A stretch of 64,000 nt of DNA, taken from contig JAJEBT010000109.1 of NCBI GenBank assembly GCA_022822405.1, forward strand, positions 44,652-108,651. Direction: 5' to 3'. Under the pieces are notes generated by a model. It was not told the origin of the DNA, searched no databases, and saw only the letters and a program-made list of their open reading frames with translations. Both the position numbers and the translations under genes were made by a program. Numbering within the stretch: position 1 is the stretch's first letter; the number at the start of each line of letters is the position of its first letter. Below, in pieces: positions 16,664 through 30,134 of the stretch. The DNA comes from Alphaproteobacteria bacterium (GTDB lineage Bacteria > Pseudomonadota > Alphaproteobacteria > MPNO01 > UBA830).

Positions 16664-17782
16664 ATGCAACTCAACATCGAACGCGGCACCATCCTGAGAG
16701 CGTTGTCCCACACGCAAGGTGTCATCGAGCAGCGCAACACGATTCCCATCCTGTCGAACGTCCTGCTGCAGGCGACCGACGGCGCGCTTCGCCTCACTGC
16801 CACCGACATGGACCTGACCGTCGTCGAGCTCGTCGAGGCGAACGTCGTCCAGGAGGGGGCAATCACTGTGTCGGCACAGATGCTGCATGACGTCGTCCGC
16901 AAGCTGCCCGAAGGATCGGAGGTCCACATCCAGTCGGACATCGAGACCGGCCAGCTCGCCGTCAATTCCGGCCGCTCGCGGCTCCAGCTGACCACCCTGC
17001 CCGACTCGGACTTCCCCGCCGCCCAGGAAGACGACCTTCCTCACAGCTTCGCGATTTCGGCGGATACGCTCCTGCGCCTGATCAACCGGACGCACTTCGC
17101 CATGTCGAACGAGGAGACTCGCTACTACCTCAACGGGCTGTATCTGCACGCCACGCCGTCCGAGGGCGCCGACGTACTGCGCGTCGTGGCCACTGACGGA
17201 CACCGGCTCGCCCGGTTCGAGGTGCCGGTTCCCGACGGCGCCGCCGGGATGCCGGGCGTCATCGTGCCGCGCAAGACCGTCACCCAGATCCGGAGACTGC
17301 TCGACGAGACGTCCGGGGATGTCGGGGTGGCGCTATCGGATACCAAGATCCGCTTCAGGTTCGAGAACATCGAACTCGTCTCCAAGCTCATCGACGGCAC
17401 CTTTCCCGACTACAACCGCGTCATCCCGGTCAACAACGACAAGAGCCTCGAAGTCAGCAGGAAGGACTTCGTCAAGGCGGTGGATCTCGTCTCCACGATC
17501 TCGAGCGAACAGAGTCGTGCCGTCAAGTTCGCCGTTGATTCAGGCATCCTGGTGCTGACGGCGAACAACCCGGACAGCGGCAGCGGGCAGGAAGAACTCG
17601 ACGTGCAATATCAGCATGACCCCATCGAGATCGGCTTCAACTCGCGTTACCTTCTCGACATCACACAGCAGATGGATGGTGACGACACAAGGTTCCTGAT
17701 CTCCGACGAGGCATCGCCCACGATCGTGCAGGATGTCAGCGATTCGAGCGCGCTCTACGTGCTGATGCCGATGCGCGTCTGA
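16664..17782 (+). CDS. dnaN: DNA polymerase III sliding clamp (beta subunit)
   Basis: The 372-residue clamp protein encircles DNA and tethers the replicase. The three repeated clamp domains are visible: QGVIEQRNTIPILSNVLL and TATDMDLTVVE in the first, FAMSNEETRYYLNGLYLH in the second, and the C-terminal DPIEIGFNSRYLLDI with the ending YVLMPMRV in the third, which forms part of the partner-binding pocket. Length and ends are normal. Its stop codon lies within the ribosome site of recF. Confidence 0.97.
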   Translation: MQLNIERGTILRALSHTQGVIEQRNTIPILSNVLLQATDGALRLTATDMDLTVVELVEANVVQEGAITVSAQMLHDVVRKLPEGSEVHIQSDIETGQLAVNSGRSRLQLTTLPDSDFPAAQEDDLPHSFAISADTLLRLINRTHFAMSNEETRYYLNGLYLHATPSEGADVLRVVATDGHRLARFEVPVPDGAAGMPGVIVPRKTVTQIRRLLDETSGDVGVALSDTKIRFRFENIELVSKLIDGTFPDYNRVIPVNNDKSLEVSRKDFVKAVDLVSTISSEQSRAVKFAVDSGILVLTANNPDSGSGQEELDVQYQHDPIEIGFNSRYLLDITQQMDGDDTRFLISDEASPTIVQDVSDSSALYVLMPMRV

Positions 17783-17792
17783 GGATCGGACC

Positions 17793-21436
<3,644 letters not shown>

Positions 21437-21524
21437 ACCGGAACCAGGAGCGCTGTCCGGGAGACCCACCGGACGCAACTCCCGGAAAGCCGTCCGGAAG
21501 CCGTTCCACGGAACATGTCCGATT

Positions 21525-22076
21525 TCAGCCGCGATCCTTCGGGGCCGGAATGCCACCCATGCCCAGGAGGCCCCATCCGGCCAGGGAGAGGACGACACCT
21601 GCAAGCGTGGCACGAATGGTGTTCCAGAACTGCCAGGGGTCGGAGTAGTTCCGCCAGGCTTCCCGCGCCCCCACAGGGTCGAGGGGCGCCTCGACCATTG
21701 CCAGCGTCTCATTCAGCGGCACGTTGGCGATCATCGTCGGAAGCATGGCGCCAAGGACATAGACGAGGCCGGCCAGGGCGAAGCAGATTGCGGTCCGCCG
21801 CTCCGCGACCTTCAGCGCAAGCAACGCCGTAAGGATCAACAGCACGGGCGTGCCGAAGAAAGCCGGCGCGAAGACCCAGTTGCGCACGCTCGCGTTGATG
21901 GCCTGCATCGCGGCTATCGCAACATTGGGGTCCGCCGCATCAAGACCCCACATGGTCGAGCAGACCCAGGCGAAGAAGAAGCCGAACATGGCCCCGGCAA
22001 ACACGAGCGACAGGAGAGCCAGCGGCTTCAGCCTGTCGGCCGCAGCGCCGCCGTCGTGCCGAATTGCTTTCGACAT
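21525..22076 (-). CDS. DUF1772-like membrane protein
   Basis: The 183-residue protein has about four membrane segments: LLSLVFAGAMFGFFFAWV, FFGTPVLLILTALLAL, ICFALAGLVYVLGAM and a C-terminal hydrophobic segment around LAGVVLSLAGWG. The LNETLAM motif and the spacing of segments resemble DUF1772 (anthrone-oxygenase-like) membrane proteins. Transcription comes from the TetR side. The upstream membrane gene ends TAA overlapping this ATG (TAATG), so translation is probably coupled. Function is unknown; the TetR context suggests an inducible small-molecule response. Confidence 0.75.
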   Translation of the reverse strand: MSKAIRHDGGAAADRLKPLALLSLVFAGAMFGFFFAWVCSTMWGLDAADPNVAIAAMQAINASVRNWVFAPAFFGTPVLLILTALLALKVAERRTAICFALAGLVYVLGAMLPTMIANVPLNETLAMVEAPLDPVGAREAWRNYSDPWQFWNTIRATLAGVVLSLAGWGLLGMGGIPAPKDRG

Positions 22077-22489
22077 TACAGGCCCCTCCCGCCGGCAGAA
22101 CGCACCCGTCGGACAGCCTGACAGATGGCCTGCCACAAGATGACCGCCATTGCGACTTGGGCAACGATCACTGCGGGCCAGATCTTGGGAAACGCGGGAT
22201 CGACATATTTTTGCGGCCCGTAGGACGCCAGCGCGGTCAGCACGAACAGAAGCGCGATTGCCATGGCGAACCGCATACCGCGGACCACGAGGCCATAGGC
22301 TGCAGTGCCTATCGCCAGCGACGCGGCAAGGAAAGGTCCGAGCGCAAAGGGTTCGACCTCGAGCGGCGGGTGAGGTTCGCTGCGGGTGAACATTGCCAGC
22401 AGCATGACGCCTGTAAGCACCAGAAGCGCGAAGATTGCCGCCGCGGTATAGCTGTCTCCGGCCTGGTCTCTGCCTGTCTGTTTATGCAT
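22076..22489 (-). CDS. Small four-segment membrane protein, unknown function
   Basis: From the ATG at 22487-22489 (MHKQTGRDQ) the protein has 137 residues. I see about four hydrophobic segments: IFALLVLTGVMLLAMF, FLAASLAIGTAAYGLVV, FAMAIALLFVLTALA and WPAVIVAQVAMAVILW. I do not recognise the family. It is the first gene of a two-gene unit with the DUF1772-like protein and is divergent from a TetR regulator across the double operator at 22506-22559, so it is the likely target of that regulator. Confidence 0.7.
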   Translation of the reverse strand: MHKQTGRDQAGDSYTAAAIFALLVLTGVMLLAMFTRSEPHPPLEVEPFALGPFLAASLAIGTAAYGLVVRGMRFAMAIALLFVLTALASYGPQKYVDPAFPKIWPAVIVAQVAMAVILWQAICQAVRRVRSAGGRGL

Positions 22490-22505
22490 CTCGCACCTCG
22501 CGCCA

Positions 22506-22559
22506 ATATCCGAACCTATGGGTACGGTTTGACAACACCGTACCGATTGGTTCGGATAT
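22506..22559. promoter_or_regulatory. Mirror-symmetric double TetR operator between divergent genes
   Basis: The 54-bp element is exactly symmetric around 22532/22533. Outer 11-bp arms (ATATCCGAACC at 22506-22516 and its complement at 22549-22559) and inner 8-bp arms (GGTACGGT at 22521-22528 and ACCGTACC at 22537-22544) pair perfectly, with 4-base gaps. Each half also contains its own dyad GNACC-4-GGTNC (22512-22525 and 22540-22553), so two dimer sites lie 28 bp centre to centre. A TTGACA hexamer (22529-22534) sits in the middle. It lies between the TetR gene and the membrane-protein genes. Confidence 0.85.
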
Positions 22560-22606
22560 GTCAACCATCAACTTGCGGATATAGGAACATGAAGGAGACT
22601 CACCGG

Positions 22607-23200
22607 ATGCAGCGCCGGGATATCATTCTCGATGCCGCCACCGCCATCCTTCGCGAAAAAGGCTACCGCGACACCACGATGCAGGACGTCGCCAGGCGAG
22701 TCTCGGCCTCGAAGGAAACGCTATATGCCTGGTTCGGAAACAAGTCCGGCCTCTTCCAGGCTGTCATTCGCCGCAATGCGGATACGGTGCGTACCGTGCT
22801 CGAGGGGCATCTAGACGGCGACGCACCGGTGGAGGAGGCGCTCACCGACGTCGGCCGGGAACTCGCCAGACTCCTTTTTGGCGATGGCGCCGTCGCAATC
22901 AACCGCGCTGCCATTTCCGAGGCGCGTTCGGAGCCGGTGCTTGCGCGCATATTGGTGGAGACAGGTCGCGAGGCGACCTTGCCGTTTTTGGTTCGGTATC
23001 TTGAACGGTGCCGCGGAGCTGACCTCCTGGATTTCGACGACCCTTGGGAAGCGGCTGAGACCTTCCTCGGACTGCTGTTGGGAGACTTGCAGGTCCGCCG
23101 CCTGCTCGGGGTCGTCGATGCTCCCGATGCCAAGGTAATCGAGACCCGGGCAAAACAGGCTGCCGTCAAGTTTCTGAGGCTCTACGGAAGCAAGCAGTGA
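22607..23200 (+). CDS. TetR/AcrR-family transcriptional regulator
   Basis: The 197-residue regulator has an N-terminal helix-turn-helix typical of TetR (ILDAATAILREKGYRDTTMQ, then VSASKETLYAWFGNKSGLF) and a C-terminal ligand-binding/dimer domain of the kind seen in AcrR-like members. I take ATG 22607 because AAGGAG lies nine bases before it; an ATG at 22589 adds six residues. It very likely represses itself and the divergent membrane genes through the operator at 22506-22559. The ligand is unknown. Confidence 0.9.
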   Translation: MQRRDIILDAATAILREKGYRDTTMQDVARRVSASKETLYAWFGNKSGLFQAVIRRNADTVRTVLEGHLDGDAPVEEALTDVGRELARLLFGDGAVAINRAAISEARSEPVLARILVETGREATLPFLVRYLERCRGADLLDFDDPWEAAETFLGLLLGDLQVRRLLGVVDAPDAKVIETRAKQAAVKFLRLYGSKQ

Positions 23201-23380
23201 GAGCAGGGCACCTGGCTTTCAGCTTGACGGAAGCCTGGAGTTCCAGGGACACGGGACGTTGCGATTGCACGCTCAAGATGCGGGTCGACGGACACAGGGA
23301 ATGCGGTGAACCGACATCAGTTTCCCGCTCTCGCATGCCCACAGCATACGCGATTGCCTCATCGCCAGGCGCGGCGCAAG

Positions 23381-23788
23381 CTACGCCGCGTCGCCCCGCG
23401 CTGAGCCCAGGCGCCCCGTCCCCTCGATCTCCACCAGCATTTCCGGTTTCGCGAGCGCCGAGACCTCGATAAGGGAACAGGCCGGAAAATCGCCCTCGAA
23501 GAATTCCCTCCGCGCCCGCCAGACCGCCTCGCGAAACGATATGTCGGTCACGAAAATCGTCAGCTTCAATATGTCGTTCATGGATCCGCCGGCCGCATCC
23601 AGATAGTGCTTCATCTTGCCGAATATGAGCCTCGCCTGCTCATATGCATCGGCCCCCTCGATCGTGTCCCCGTCGAGAGCGCGAGACGTAAGGCCGGCGA
23701 TGAAGAACAGGTCGCCGCTGACCAGGAAGTTGGACCAGGTCTGCGGCGGGGGTTCGGCCACATGATCGGTGTATATCCGTTTGCGCAT
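23381..23788 (-). CDS. RidA/YjgF/UK114-family protein
   Basis: The 135-residue protein has the RidA fold: PPPQTWSNFLVSGDLFFIAGLTS, then YEQARLIFGKMKHYLDAAGGSMNDILKLTIFVTD and the end EVSALAKPEMLVEIEGTGRL. RidA proteins hydrolyse reactive enamine/imine intermediates or act as related deaminases. The usual catalytic arginine position before the last strand (CR-V-in canonical RidA) is not obvious here, where CSLIEVSALAKP is seen, so it may belong to a divergent subgroup. Start is MRKRIYTDH at 23788. It stands alone, divergent from the relaxase-like gene. Confidence 0.85.
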   Translation of the reverse strand: MRKRIYTDHVAEPPPQTWSNFLVSGDLFFIAGLTSRALDGDTIEGADAYEQARLIFGKMKHYLDAAGGSMNDILKLTIFVTDISFREAVWRARREFFEGDFPACSLIEVSALAKPEMLVEIEGTGRLGSARGDAA

Positions 23789-24264
23789 GGCTTCGTCCTC
23801 CGAGTGCCGGTGCTTGCGGCCCGGACCAGCCGCCGCCTTAAGCGGGCGCCGGGACGGGGAACCCAGTGGCATTCGTCCCGCGCCGTTCACGAACCGCCGC
23901 CCCTTCGACCCGCCGGGGCCCGATGCGGCGGAGGCGACTGTTTACGACTCCGCGCCCGGACCCGCAAGTGCCTCGGGCTCCTGCGGCGGCAAAGCCGCCG
24001 CCTTCCACATCGTCCCGGCAGGAAACGGCGGCCCGCCTCGCCGGCTGCGGGCCCGCAACCGGGCGCAGGAAACCCGCGTCCAAAACCGTGTGCATTCGAG
24101 GCGCGGGTTCGGATAGCGTGCAGCCCCCGGACCGGCGCCCTCCGGGCGCGCCGGCCGCCCGATCCCGCACGGAATGCCGCCCATGCCCGTCAACGCCACC
24201 CCCGACCGTTCCCGCCCCGCTCGGCGCCGGACCCCCGGCCCGGCCGTCCAGGAGACCGCCTGAG
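23789..24264. other. Spacer between ridA-like and MobF-like genes
   Basis: The 476 bp contain no recognisable gene. The frame of the following gene is open back to 23866 but the translation is proline/arginine-rich and lacks conserved features, so I treat it as non-coding. I see no origin-of-transfer-like inverted repeat that I could defend. Confidence 0.45.
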
Positions 24265-27200
24265 ATGGTAGCTGCACTCGGCAGGCCGGGCCCGGCCGAG
24301 TATTATCTCGACAGCCAGCAGACGCTCCACGGCCCGCTTGATGGCGCCGGGGGCCGGCGCGAGGCCGCCGGGCAGTGGTGGAACCCGGCCGGCCTGTTCG
24401 GCCTCGCCGACTGCGATTCGGTCGAGGGCGCGGCGTTCTCCAACCTCTATCGCGGCTTCTCCCCGGACGGCGGAACGGCGCTGCTGCGGAACGCCGGCGG
24501 GCGCCGCCGGCGCAGCGGCGTCGACCTCGTATTCCCGGCCGACAAGTCGGTCTCGGCGCTGTGGGCGATCGCGGATGCGGCGACGGGACGGCGGATCGAG
24601 GAGGCGCATGACGACGCCGTCCGCCTCGCGCTCCTGGAAATCGTCGCAAAACACGCGATGTCGGGGGCACATGTCAGAGCCGGCACCTGGACCGAGATTC
24701 ACGCCGCCGACGTCATGGGAGCCACGTTCCGGCACGGGTCGAGCCGCGCCCGCGACCCGCATCTTCATACCCATTGCGTGATCTTCAACCTCGCGCGGCT
24801 TCGCGACGGCAGCCGCTGGTTCGCCGCGAGCAGAGACGCTCTCTATTGCTGGCTGAGGGCCGCGGGAGCGGCGTACCAGCACGCACTGGCCTGGAACCTC
24901 TGCGAGCGCATCGGCGTCCACTGCGAGCCCTACGGCCGCAACGACGGCTTCGTCCGCGTCGCGGGCATGCCCCGCGGGCTGACCCGCGAGTGGTCGAAGC
25001 GCAGGCGGGTGATGGAAAACGCATTGGAGCTCGCGGGGGTGCGGGCGCGCAGCGCGACGGGCGCACAGGCCGCGATGATCGCCAAGGCCACGCGCGACGA
25101 CCATGACCGGCACCCGGACCTTGAGGAGCTCCGCCCCGTATGGGCGCGCGAACGGAAGTCCTGGGTCCCCGACCCCGCCCGCCTCATGGCCTCGCTGTCG
25201 AAGCCCGACGAGCTGTTCCCGTCACCGAGCCGCTACGAGATCCTCCGCAAGCTGGAACGCGTGCCCGACGATCTCGCGTCGTGGCGCTCCCCGTTCTCCC
25301 ATCCCGACCTCGTCCAGCGCGTCTGCAGCGTCTCCGCCGGCTACATCGACTGGCGCGACGCAAGCGGGTGGATCGCGGCGGCCGCCGGCCGCTCCGATGT
25401 CGTCCGGGTCGACAATCCCGAGCGGTCGCCGGCGGCGCGCGCCGGCCAGATGCACTCGCGGCTCTATGCCCTCGAGGACACCGCCGAATCCGGGGACGCG
25501 CTCAGGGAGGCTGCGCGCGAGCTGTCCCGGGACGCGCGCTTCGCCGTGCCGCAGGCCAGGGTCGAGGAGCGCATCCGGAGCCTCGACGCGGCCGGCTACC
25601 CGCTCTCGGCCGACGACATCGCGGCGATCCGCCACGCCACGTCGGGGTGCCGCATCGCCGTCATCGAGCTCGCGCCCGCGCTCGACCGCAGCCTCGCCCT
25701 GCGCCCGGCCGCCGACCTTCACCGCGACGAGGGCTACCGGGTGATCGGGGCGGCCGCCACGCTCCGCGCGGCGGCCGAACTCCAGAACGAGACCGGCATC
25801 GCGTCGATGCAGATCGACAGGCTCCTGAATATGAACGACAAGCGCGCGCTCGACGACAACCGGGCCTGGGTGTTCGTGATCGCCGACGCCGGCATCCTGC
25901 TTGCCCGCCAGCTCGGAACGCTGTTCGCGCTCGCCGGGCGCTACTCGGCGAAGTTCGTCCTGGTCGCGGAGGCGGGCCAGCGCCCGTTGCTTGCGGCGGC
26001 TCCCGGCCTCGACCTGGTCACCGGCGTCACCGGCTGCCTGCGTTCCGGCGGGCGGGCGGGCGGCGACGCCGTGTCCGAGGCCTTTTCCAAGGATCTCGTC
26101 CGGCTCGGCAACGGGCTCGGGGAGACGCTGGAGGGGATGGTCGGGGACTGGGACTGGCACAGGAGCAACTTTCCCCGCCATTCAGTCGCGGTCGTCGCCC
26201 GCACCCGCAAGGAGGAGCGGGTGCTGACCCACATGCTTCGCACGCGCCTGCTCGGCCCCGCCGCCGATGGCGCGCGCGCCTGCATCCGGGTCCACCAGCA
26301 CCACGGACAGATGGCATACGGAAAATCCGTACCGATGGAGATCCGGACCGGCGACCGGCTGAGGCTCGGCGCCACCCTGTGGGAGGCGCGCCTGTTCCGG
26401 GGCTCCGTGGTCACCATCGAGGACATCGTCCCCGCCTCATCAGTCACCGAAGAGCCGCGTTTCCTCATCCGCGCGGCAACCCGCGAGGGCCGGCAGGTCG
26501 AGTTTTTCCACGACGACGTCCGCGACGGCCATGGCGGCGTCCGTCTCGCACACGGATACGCCTGCACGGTCGACGAGCTGGTCGGCAGGTTCGACCGCAT
26601 CTTCGCGCTGGCCGACGACGGGTGGCGGCGCGGACAGATCGAGCGCGTCGCGGCCTGCTGCCGTGTCCGGCCCAGAATCCATGTCAACCGCGAGCAGCTG
26701 GCGGCCGCGCTCGGGGCGCCGACCGGCGACGACGCGCTTCTCGACCGCCTGCGCCAATGCTGGTCGCTTGCCCGCGGGCGCGACCACCCCTGCGGGGACC
26801 AAAGACTCCGTCCCGACCGCCGCGCCAAAGCTGAAGACTGGCTTGCGGCCAATGACGGCGGCGACGGAACGCTGCGGCGGCTCGGCCAGGACATCGCCCA
26901 GGCCGCACTCGACCTGCGCCACGGCGACACGGTCGCCGCGTTCGCCGCCGGCAGGGCCGTGGTGCTCGAAGAATGGGCGGCATACCGCGAGCGCATCGCT
27001 GTCGACGGCGATGCGGCGCTGCTCGCGCCGTCGGTTGCCGGGACCCTGCGCCGGCACAGGGCGCTCCTCGCCTCCCTCGAGACCCTGCCACGGGAGTGGA
27101 AACCCCCGATGCAGAGGATGATCGCGGCGCGTGGCGGCCTGTCGCCAAACGACATCCGGGAGTTCGCCGCGCTCTACCGCCGGCTGCGCGACCAGCGGAG

Positions 27201-27651
27201 GATCGCGGCGGCGCGCCAGCCGCTGCAGCAACCCCGGAAAGAGGCCGCTGGCGCGGACACCGCTCCCGTCGAGGCGTGGCTGGCCGAGGTCGCACGCCAG
27301 CGGCGCTTCCGCGCCTTCGTGCTCGATGTCGCGGAGCGCCACGCCGGGCACGCCCGCGAGATCCCGTCATGGCGGAACAGTCTGGCCGACGCCAGACGGC
27401 TGATCGCCCGCGGACGCGAGATCCTCGCCGCGGGCGGCGTGCCGCAGACGGGCGACGCGGGACGCAGCGCGGTGCAGGCCGCCGTGGCGGCGCTCGAGGC
27501 GGAACGACGCGAGGACCTGTCGGTCCCCGACCGCAAGCTCAATCCCGCGCCGGAGACGACGCCGCGCCAGGGTCTCGCTGCCGCATTGGCCCAAGCGCGC
27601 CAGGAGCCCGGGGACCATCGCCTGGCCCGGGGGAGATCGATGGCCTTCTGA
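24265..27651 (+). CDS. Orphan TrwC/MobF-type relaxase-domain protein with degenerate helicase
   Basis: The 1128-residue protein starts like MobF relaxases of conjugative plasmids. The catalytic tyrosine pair is AEYYLDSQ (Tyr13/14), and the metal site HLHTH is at 166-170 in a THCVIFNLARL context. The second half aligns by pattern with the RecD-like helicase of TrwC/TraI (YRVIGAAATLRAAAELQNETGI, DRLL), but the P-loop expected just before it is gone (ELAPALDRS instead of GxxGxGKT), and the Walker B DEA is ADA (VFVIADAGIL). No type IV secretion, coupling-protein or other mobilisation genes lie near; housekeeping genes are on both sides. It may nick DNA without unwinding it, or have been repurposed. 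Composition matches the host. Confidence 0.82.
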   Translation: MVAALGRPGPAEYYLDSQQTLHGPLDGAGGRREAAGQWWNPAGLFGLADCDSVEGAAFSNLYRGFSPDGGTALLRNAGGRRRRSGVDLVFPADKSVSALWAIADAATGRRIEEAHDDAVRLALLEIVAKHAMSGAHVRAGTWTEIHAADVMGATFRHGSSRARDPHLHTHCVIFNLARLRDGSRWFAASRDALYCWLRAAGAAYQHALAWNLCERIGVHCEPYGRNDGFVRVAGMPRGLTREWSKRRRVMENALELAGVRARSATGAQAAMIAKATRDDHDRHPDLEELRPVWARERKSWVPDPARLMASLSKPDELFPSPSRYEILRKLERVPDDLASWRSPFSHPDLVQRVCSVSAGYIDWRDASGWIAAAAGRSDVVRVDNPERSPAARAGQMHSRLYALEDTAESGDALREAARELSRDARFAVPQARVEERIRSLDAAGYPLSADDIAAIRHATSGCRIAVIELAPALDRSLALRPAADLHRDEGYRVIGAAATLRAAAELQNETGIASMQIDRLLNMNDKRALDDNRAWVFVIADAGILLARQLGTLFALAGRYSAKFVLVAEAGQRPLLAAAPGLDLVTGVTGCLRSGGRAGGDAVSEAFSKDLVRLGNGLGETLEGMVGDWDWHRSNFPRHSVAVVARTRKEERVLTHMLRTRLLGPAADGARACIRVHQHHGQMAYGKSVPMEIRTGDRLRLGATLWEARLFRGSVVTIEDIVPASSVTEEPRFLIRAATREGRQVEFFHDDVRDGHGGVRLAHGYACTVDELVGRFDRIFALADDGWRRGQIERVAACCRVRPRIHVNREQLAAALGAPTGDDALLDRLRQCWSLARGRDHPCGDQRLRPDRRAKAEDWLAANDGGDGTLRRLGQDIAQAALDLRHGDTVAAFAAGRAVVLEEWAAYRERIAVDGDAALLAPSVAGTLRRHRALLASLETLPREWKPPMQRMIAARGGLSPNDIREFAALYRRLRDQRRIAAARQPLQQPRKEAAGADTAPVEAWLAEVARQRRFRAFVLDVAERHAGHAREIPSWRNSLADARRLIARGREILAAGGVPQTGDAGRSAVQAAVAALEAERREDLSVPDRKLNPAPETTPRQGLAAALAQARQEPGDHRLARGRSMAF

Positions 27652-27730
27652 CGCCCGAATCCCTGCGAACGGACGGACGGAAAACGCTGCCGCCGGGCTT
27701 TCAGGACCCGGCCGCCACAGCTCCGCCGGG

Positions 27731-29677
27731 TCAGGAAGGCCGGTTTTGCCGGTTCTCCACCAGATCGTCGACCACCGCCGGCTCGGCCAGCGTCGTGGTG
27801 TCGCCGAGCTGGTCGTGCTCGTTGCTGGCGATCTTGCGCAATATGCGGCGCATAATCTTGCCGGAACGGGTCTTCGGCAGACCCGGCGCCCACTGGATCA
27901 GGTCGGGCGTCGCGATCGGACCGATCTCGCGGCGCACCCACCGCGCCAGCTCGTCGCGCAACGCATCTGACGGCTCTTCGCCCTCCATCAGGGTGACATA
28001 GGCATAGATGCCCTGCCCCTTCACGTCATGCGGATAGCCAACCACCGCAGATTCCGCGACCTTGGCATGGCCGACGAGCGCGCTCTCCACTTCGGCCGTT
28101 CCGATCCGGTGTCCCGAGACATTGATCACGTCATCGACCCGCCCGGTGATCCAGTAGTAGCCGTCCTCGTCGCGACGGCAGCCGTCGCCGGTGAAATAGT
28201 TTCCCCTGTAGGTCGCGAAATAGGTCTCCCGGAAGCGGTCGTGATCGCGGAAGACCGTGCGCATCTGTCCCGGCCAGGAGTCCGTCAGGATGAGATTCCC
28301 CGAGGCGGCGCCCTCGAGGACGTTGCCGTCGGCATCGACGATGGCCGGCTGGACGCCGAAGAACGGGCGCGTCGCCGAACCGGGCTTGAGCGCGGTCGCG
28401 CCAGGGAGCGGCGTGATCAGGATGCCGCCGGTCTCGGTCTGCCACCACGTGTCGACGATCGGACAGCGGCCATCGCCGACCACGTCGTGGTACCAGAGCC
28501 AGGCCTCCGGATTTATCGGCTCGCCGACGGTCCCCAGAAGCCGCAGCGAGCTGCGGTCCGTGGCATCCACCGGTTCGTTCCCGGCGCGCATCAGCGCCCG
28601 GATCGCGGTCGGCGCGGTGTAGAAGACGGTGACCCCGTGCTTGTCGCAGACCTGCCAGAAGCGCGAGAAGTCGGGATAGGTCGGCACCCCCTCGAAGATC
28701 AACGTGGTCGCCCCGTTGGCGAGCGGGCCGTAGACGATGTAGGAGTGCCCCGTGATCCAGCCGACATCCGCCGTGCACCAATAGATGTCGTCCTCGCGGA
28801 TATCGAACACATACTCATGGGTCATCGACGCGTAGACCAGGTACCCGCCAGTGGTGTGGAGCACGCCCTTCGGCTTGCCCGTGGAGCCCGACGTGTAGAG
28901 GATGAAGAGCGGATCCTCAGCGCCCATCTCCTCGGGCGGGCAGTCGGCCGCAGCTTCGGCCATCGCCTCGTGGTACCAGACGTCGCGGCCATCGGTCCAG
29001 CCAACATCGGCGCCGGTGCGGCGGACAACGACGCAGCCGCGCACCGACGGGCATTTTTCCAGGGCCTCGTCGACATAGGCCTTGAGCGGGATCTTGCGGC
29101 CACCGCGGACCCCCTCGTCCGCAGTCACCACCAGGCAGGAATCGGAATCGTGGATCCGGCCGGCGATGGATTCCGGCGAGAAGCCGCCGAACACCACAGA
29201 ATGGACGGCACCGATGCGCGCGCAGGCGAGTACGGCGACCGCGATTTCGGGGATCATCGGCAGGTAGATCGTAACCCGGTCGCCCTTGCCGACACCGCTC
29301 GCCTTGAGAACGTTCGCGAAGCGGCAGACCTCACCATGAAGCTCGCGGTAGGTCAGGGTCCGCGACTCGGCCGGATCGTCGCCCTCCCAGATGATCGCGG
29401 CCTTGTCGCCACGGGTCTCGAGATGCCGGTCGAGGCAATTGGCCGACGCGTTGAGCGTGCCGTCTTGGAACCACCGCACATGGACGTCGTCATAGGCGTA
29501 GGAGACATCCTTGACCTCGGTGTAGGGCTGCATCCAGTCGATGCGGCGGCCGTGCTCGTTCCAGAATCCCTCCGAGTCCTCGACCGAACGCCGGTACATC
29601 TCCTGATACCGCGCGTCGTCGACATGGGCCGAGTCCGCCCATTCCCTGGGAACCGCGAAGACCTCGTTTTCCGACAT
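27731..29677 (-). CDS. acs: Acetyl-CoA synthetase
   Basis: The 648-residue AMP-forming enzyme activates acetate to acetyl-CoA. The core motifs are complete: [19 protein letters not shown] for ATP binding, the substrate-side [26 protein letters not shown], and the C-terminal hinge and lysine [13 protein letters not shown], whose lysine is the site of regulatory acetylation in this family. Start [13 protein letters not shown] at 29677 fits the family; the upstream extension to 29713 is not conserved. It is convergent with the MobF-like gene and follows the Rieske gene in the same direction. Confidence 0.97.
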   Translation of the reverse strand: MSENEVFAVPREWADSAHVDDARYQEMYRRSVEDSEGFWNEHGRRIDWMQPYTEVKDVSYAYDDVHVRWFQDGTLNASANCLDRHLETRGDKAAIIWEGDDPAESRTLTYRELHGEVCRFANVLKASGVGKGDRVTIYLPMIPEIAVAVLACARIGAVHSVVFGGFSPESIAGRIHDSDSCLVVTADEGVRGGRKIPLKAYVDEALEKCPSVRGCVVVRRTGADVGWTDGRDVWYHEAMAEAAADCPPEEMGAEDPLFILYTSGSTGKPKGVLHTTGGYLVYASMTHEYVFDIREDDIYWCTADVGWITGHSYIVYGPLANGATTLIFEGVPTYPDFSRFWQVCDKHGVTVFYTAPTAIRALMRAGNEPVDATDRSSLRLLGTVGEPINPEAWLWYHDVVGDGRCPIVDTWWQTETGGILITPLPGATALKPGSATRPFFGVQPAIVDADGNVLEGAASGNLILTDSWPGQMRTVFRDHDRFRETYFATYRGNYFTGDGCRRDEDGYYWITGRVDDVINVSGHRIGTAEVESALVGHAKVAESAVVGYPHDVKGQGIYAYVTLMEGEEPSDALRDELARWVRREIGPIATPDLIQWAPGLPKTRSGKIMRRILRKIASNEHDQLGDTTTLAEPAVVDDLVENRQNRPS

Positions 29678-29737
29678 TGCCCTGTCCTTTCGTGCCGTCC
29701 CGGAAACTTCCACGCCGGATTATCCGTCCAAACCCGC

Positions 29738-30127
29738 TCAGGGGCAAGACGCCGGCGCCGCCGTTTCCGGCGGCGGGCCGGCCAGATAGACCTTGCCGCC
29801 CCTCACCGCCACGGGCACCGCGGTCAGCGCCTCGCCCGGACATGGCCCCTCGACGCAGGCACCGCTCGCGATATCGAAGAGCGCGCCGTGCATCGAACAG
29901 AGGATCAGCCGGCGGTCGCGCGTGAGGAACGCGTCCGGCTTCCAGTCGAGCGGCGCCCCGTAGTGGGGACAGACATTGCGGTAGGCAAAAACCTCGCCGC
30001 CACGCCGTACGACAAACAGCGGCGCCTCGTCGGCAACGTCCTCGAAGCCGCGGCTCCCCGGGTCCTCGATCTCGTCGAGCCGGCACAGCAGGCGCTGCCC
30101 GCCCCCGGCCGCTCCGTCGCCGGTCAT
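29738..30127 (-). CDS. Small Rieske [2Fe-2S] protein
   Basis: The 129-residue protein is one Rieske domain. The cluster ligands are CPHYG and CSMHGALFD, separated by a slightly long insert, and the end is VRGGKVYL. Proteins of this kind act as ferredoxin-like electron carriers for oxygenases, or as nitrite-reductase small subunits. It starts seven bases after the EVE gene stop. A 2OG oxygenase and other genes upstream do not clearly need it, so its partner is unknown. A GTG one codon upstream (30130) is an alternative start. Confidence 0.88.
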   Translation of the reverse strand: MTGDGAAGGGQRLLCRLDEIEDPGSRGFEDVADEAPLFVVRRGGEVFAYRNVCPHYGAPLDWKPDAFLTRDRRLILCSMHGALFDIASGACVEGPCPGEALTAVPVAVRGGKVYLAGPPPETAAPASCP

Positions 30128-30134
30128 CACGTCC

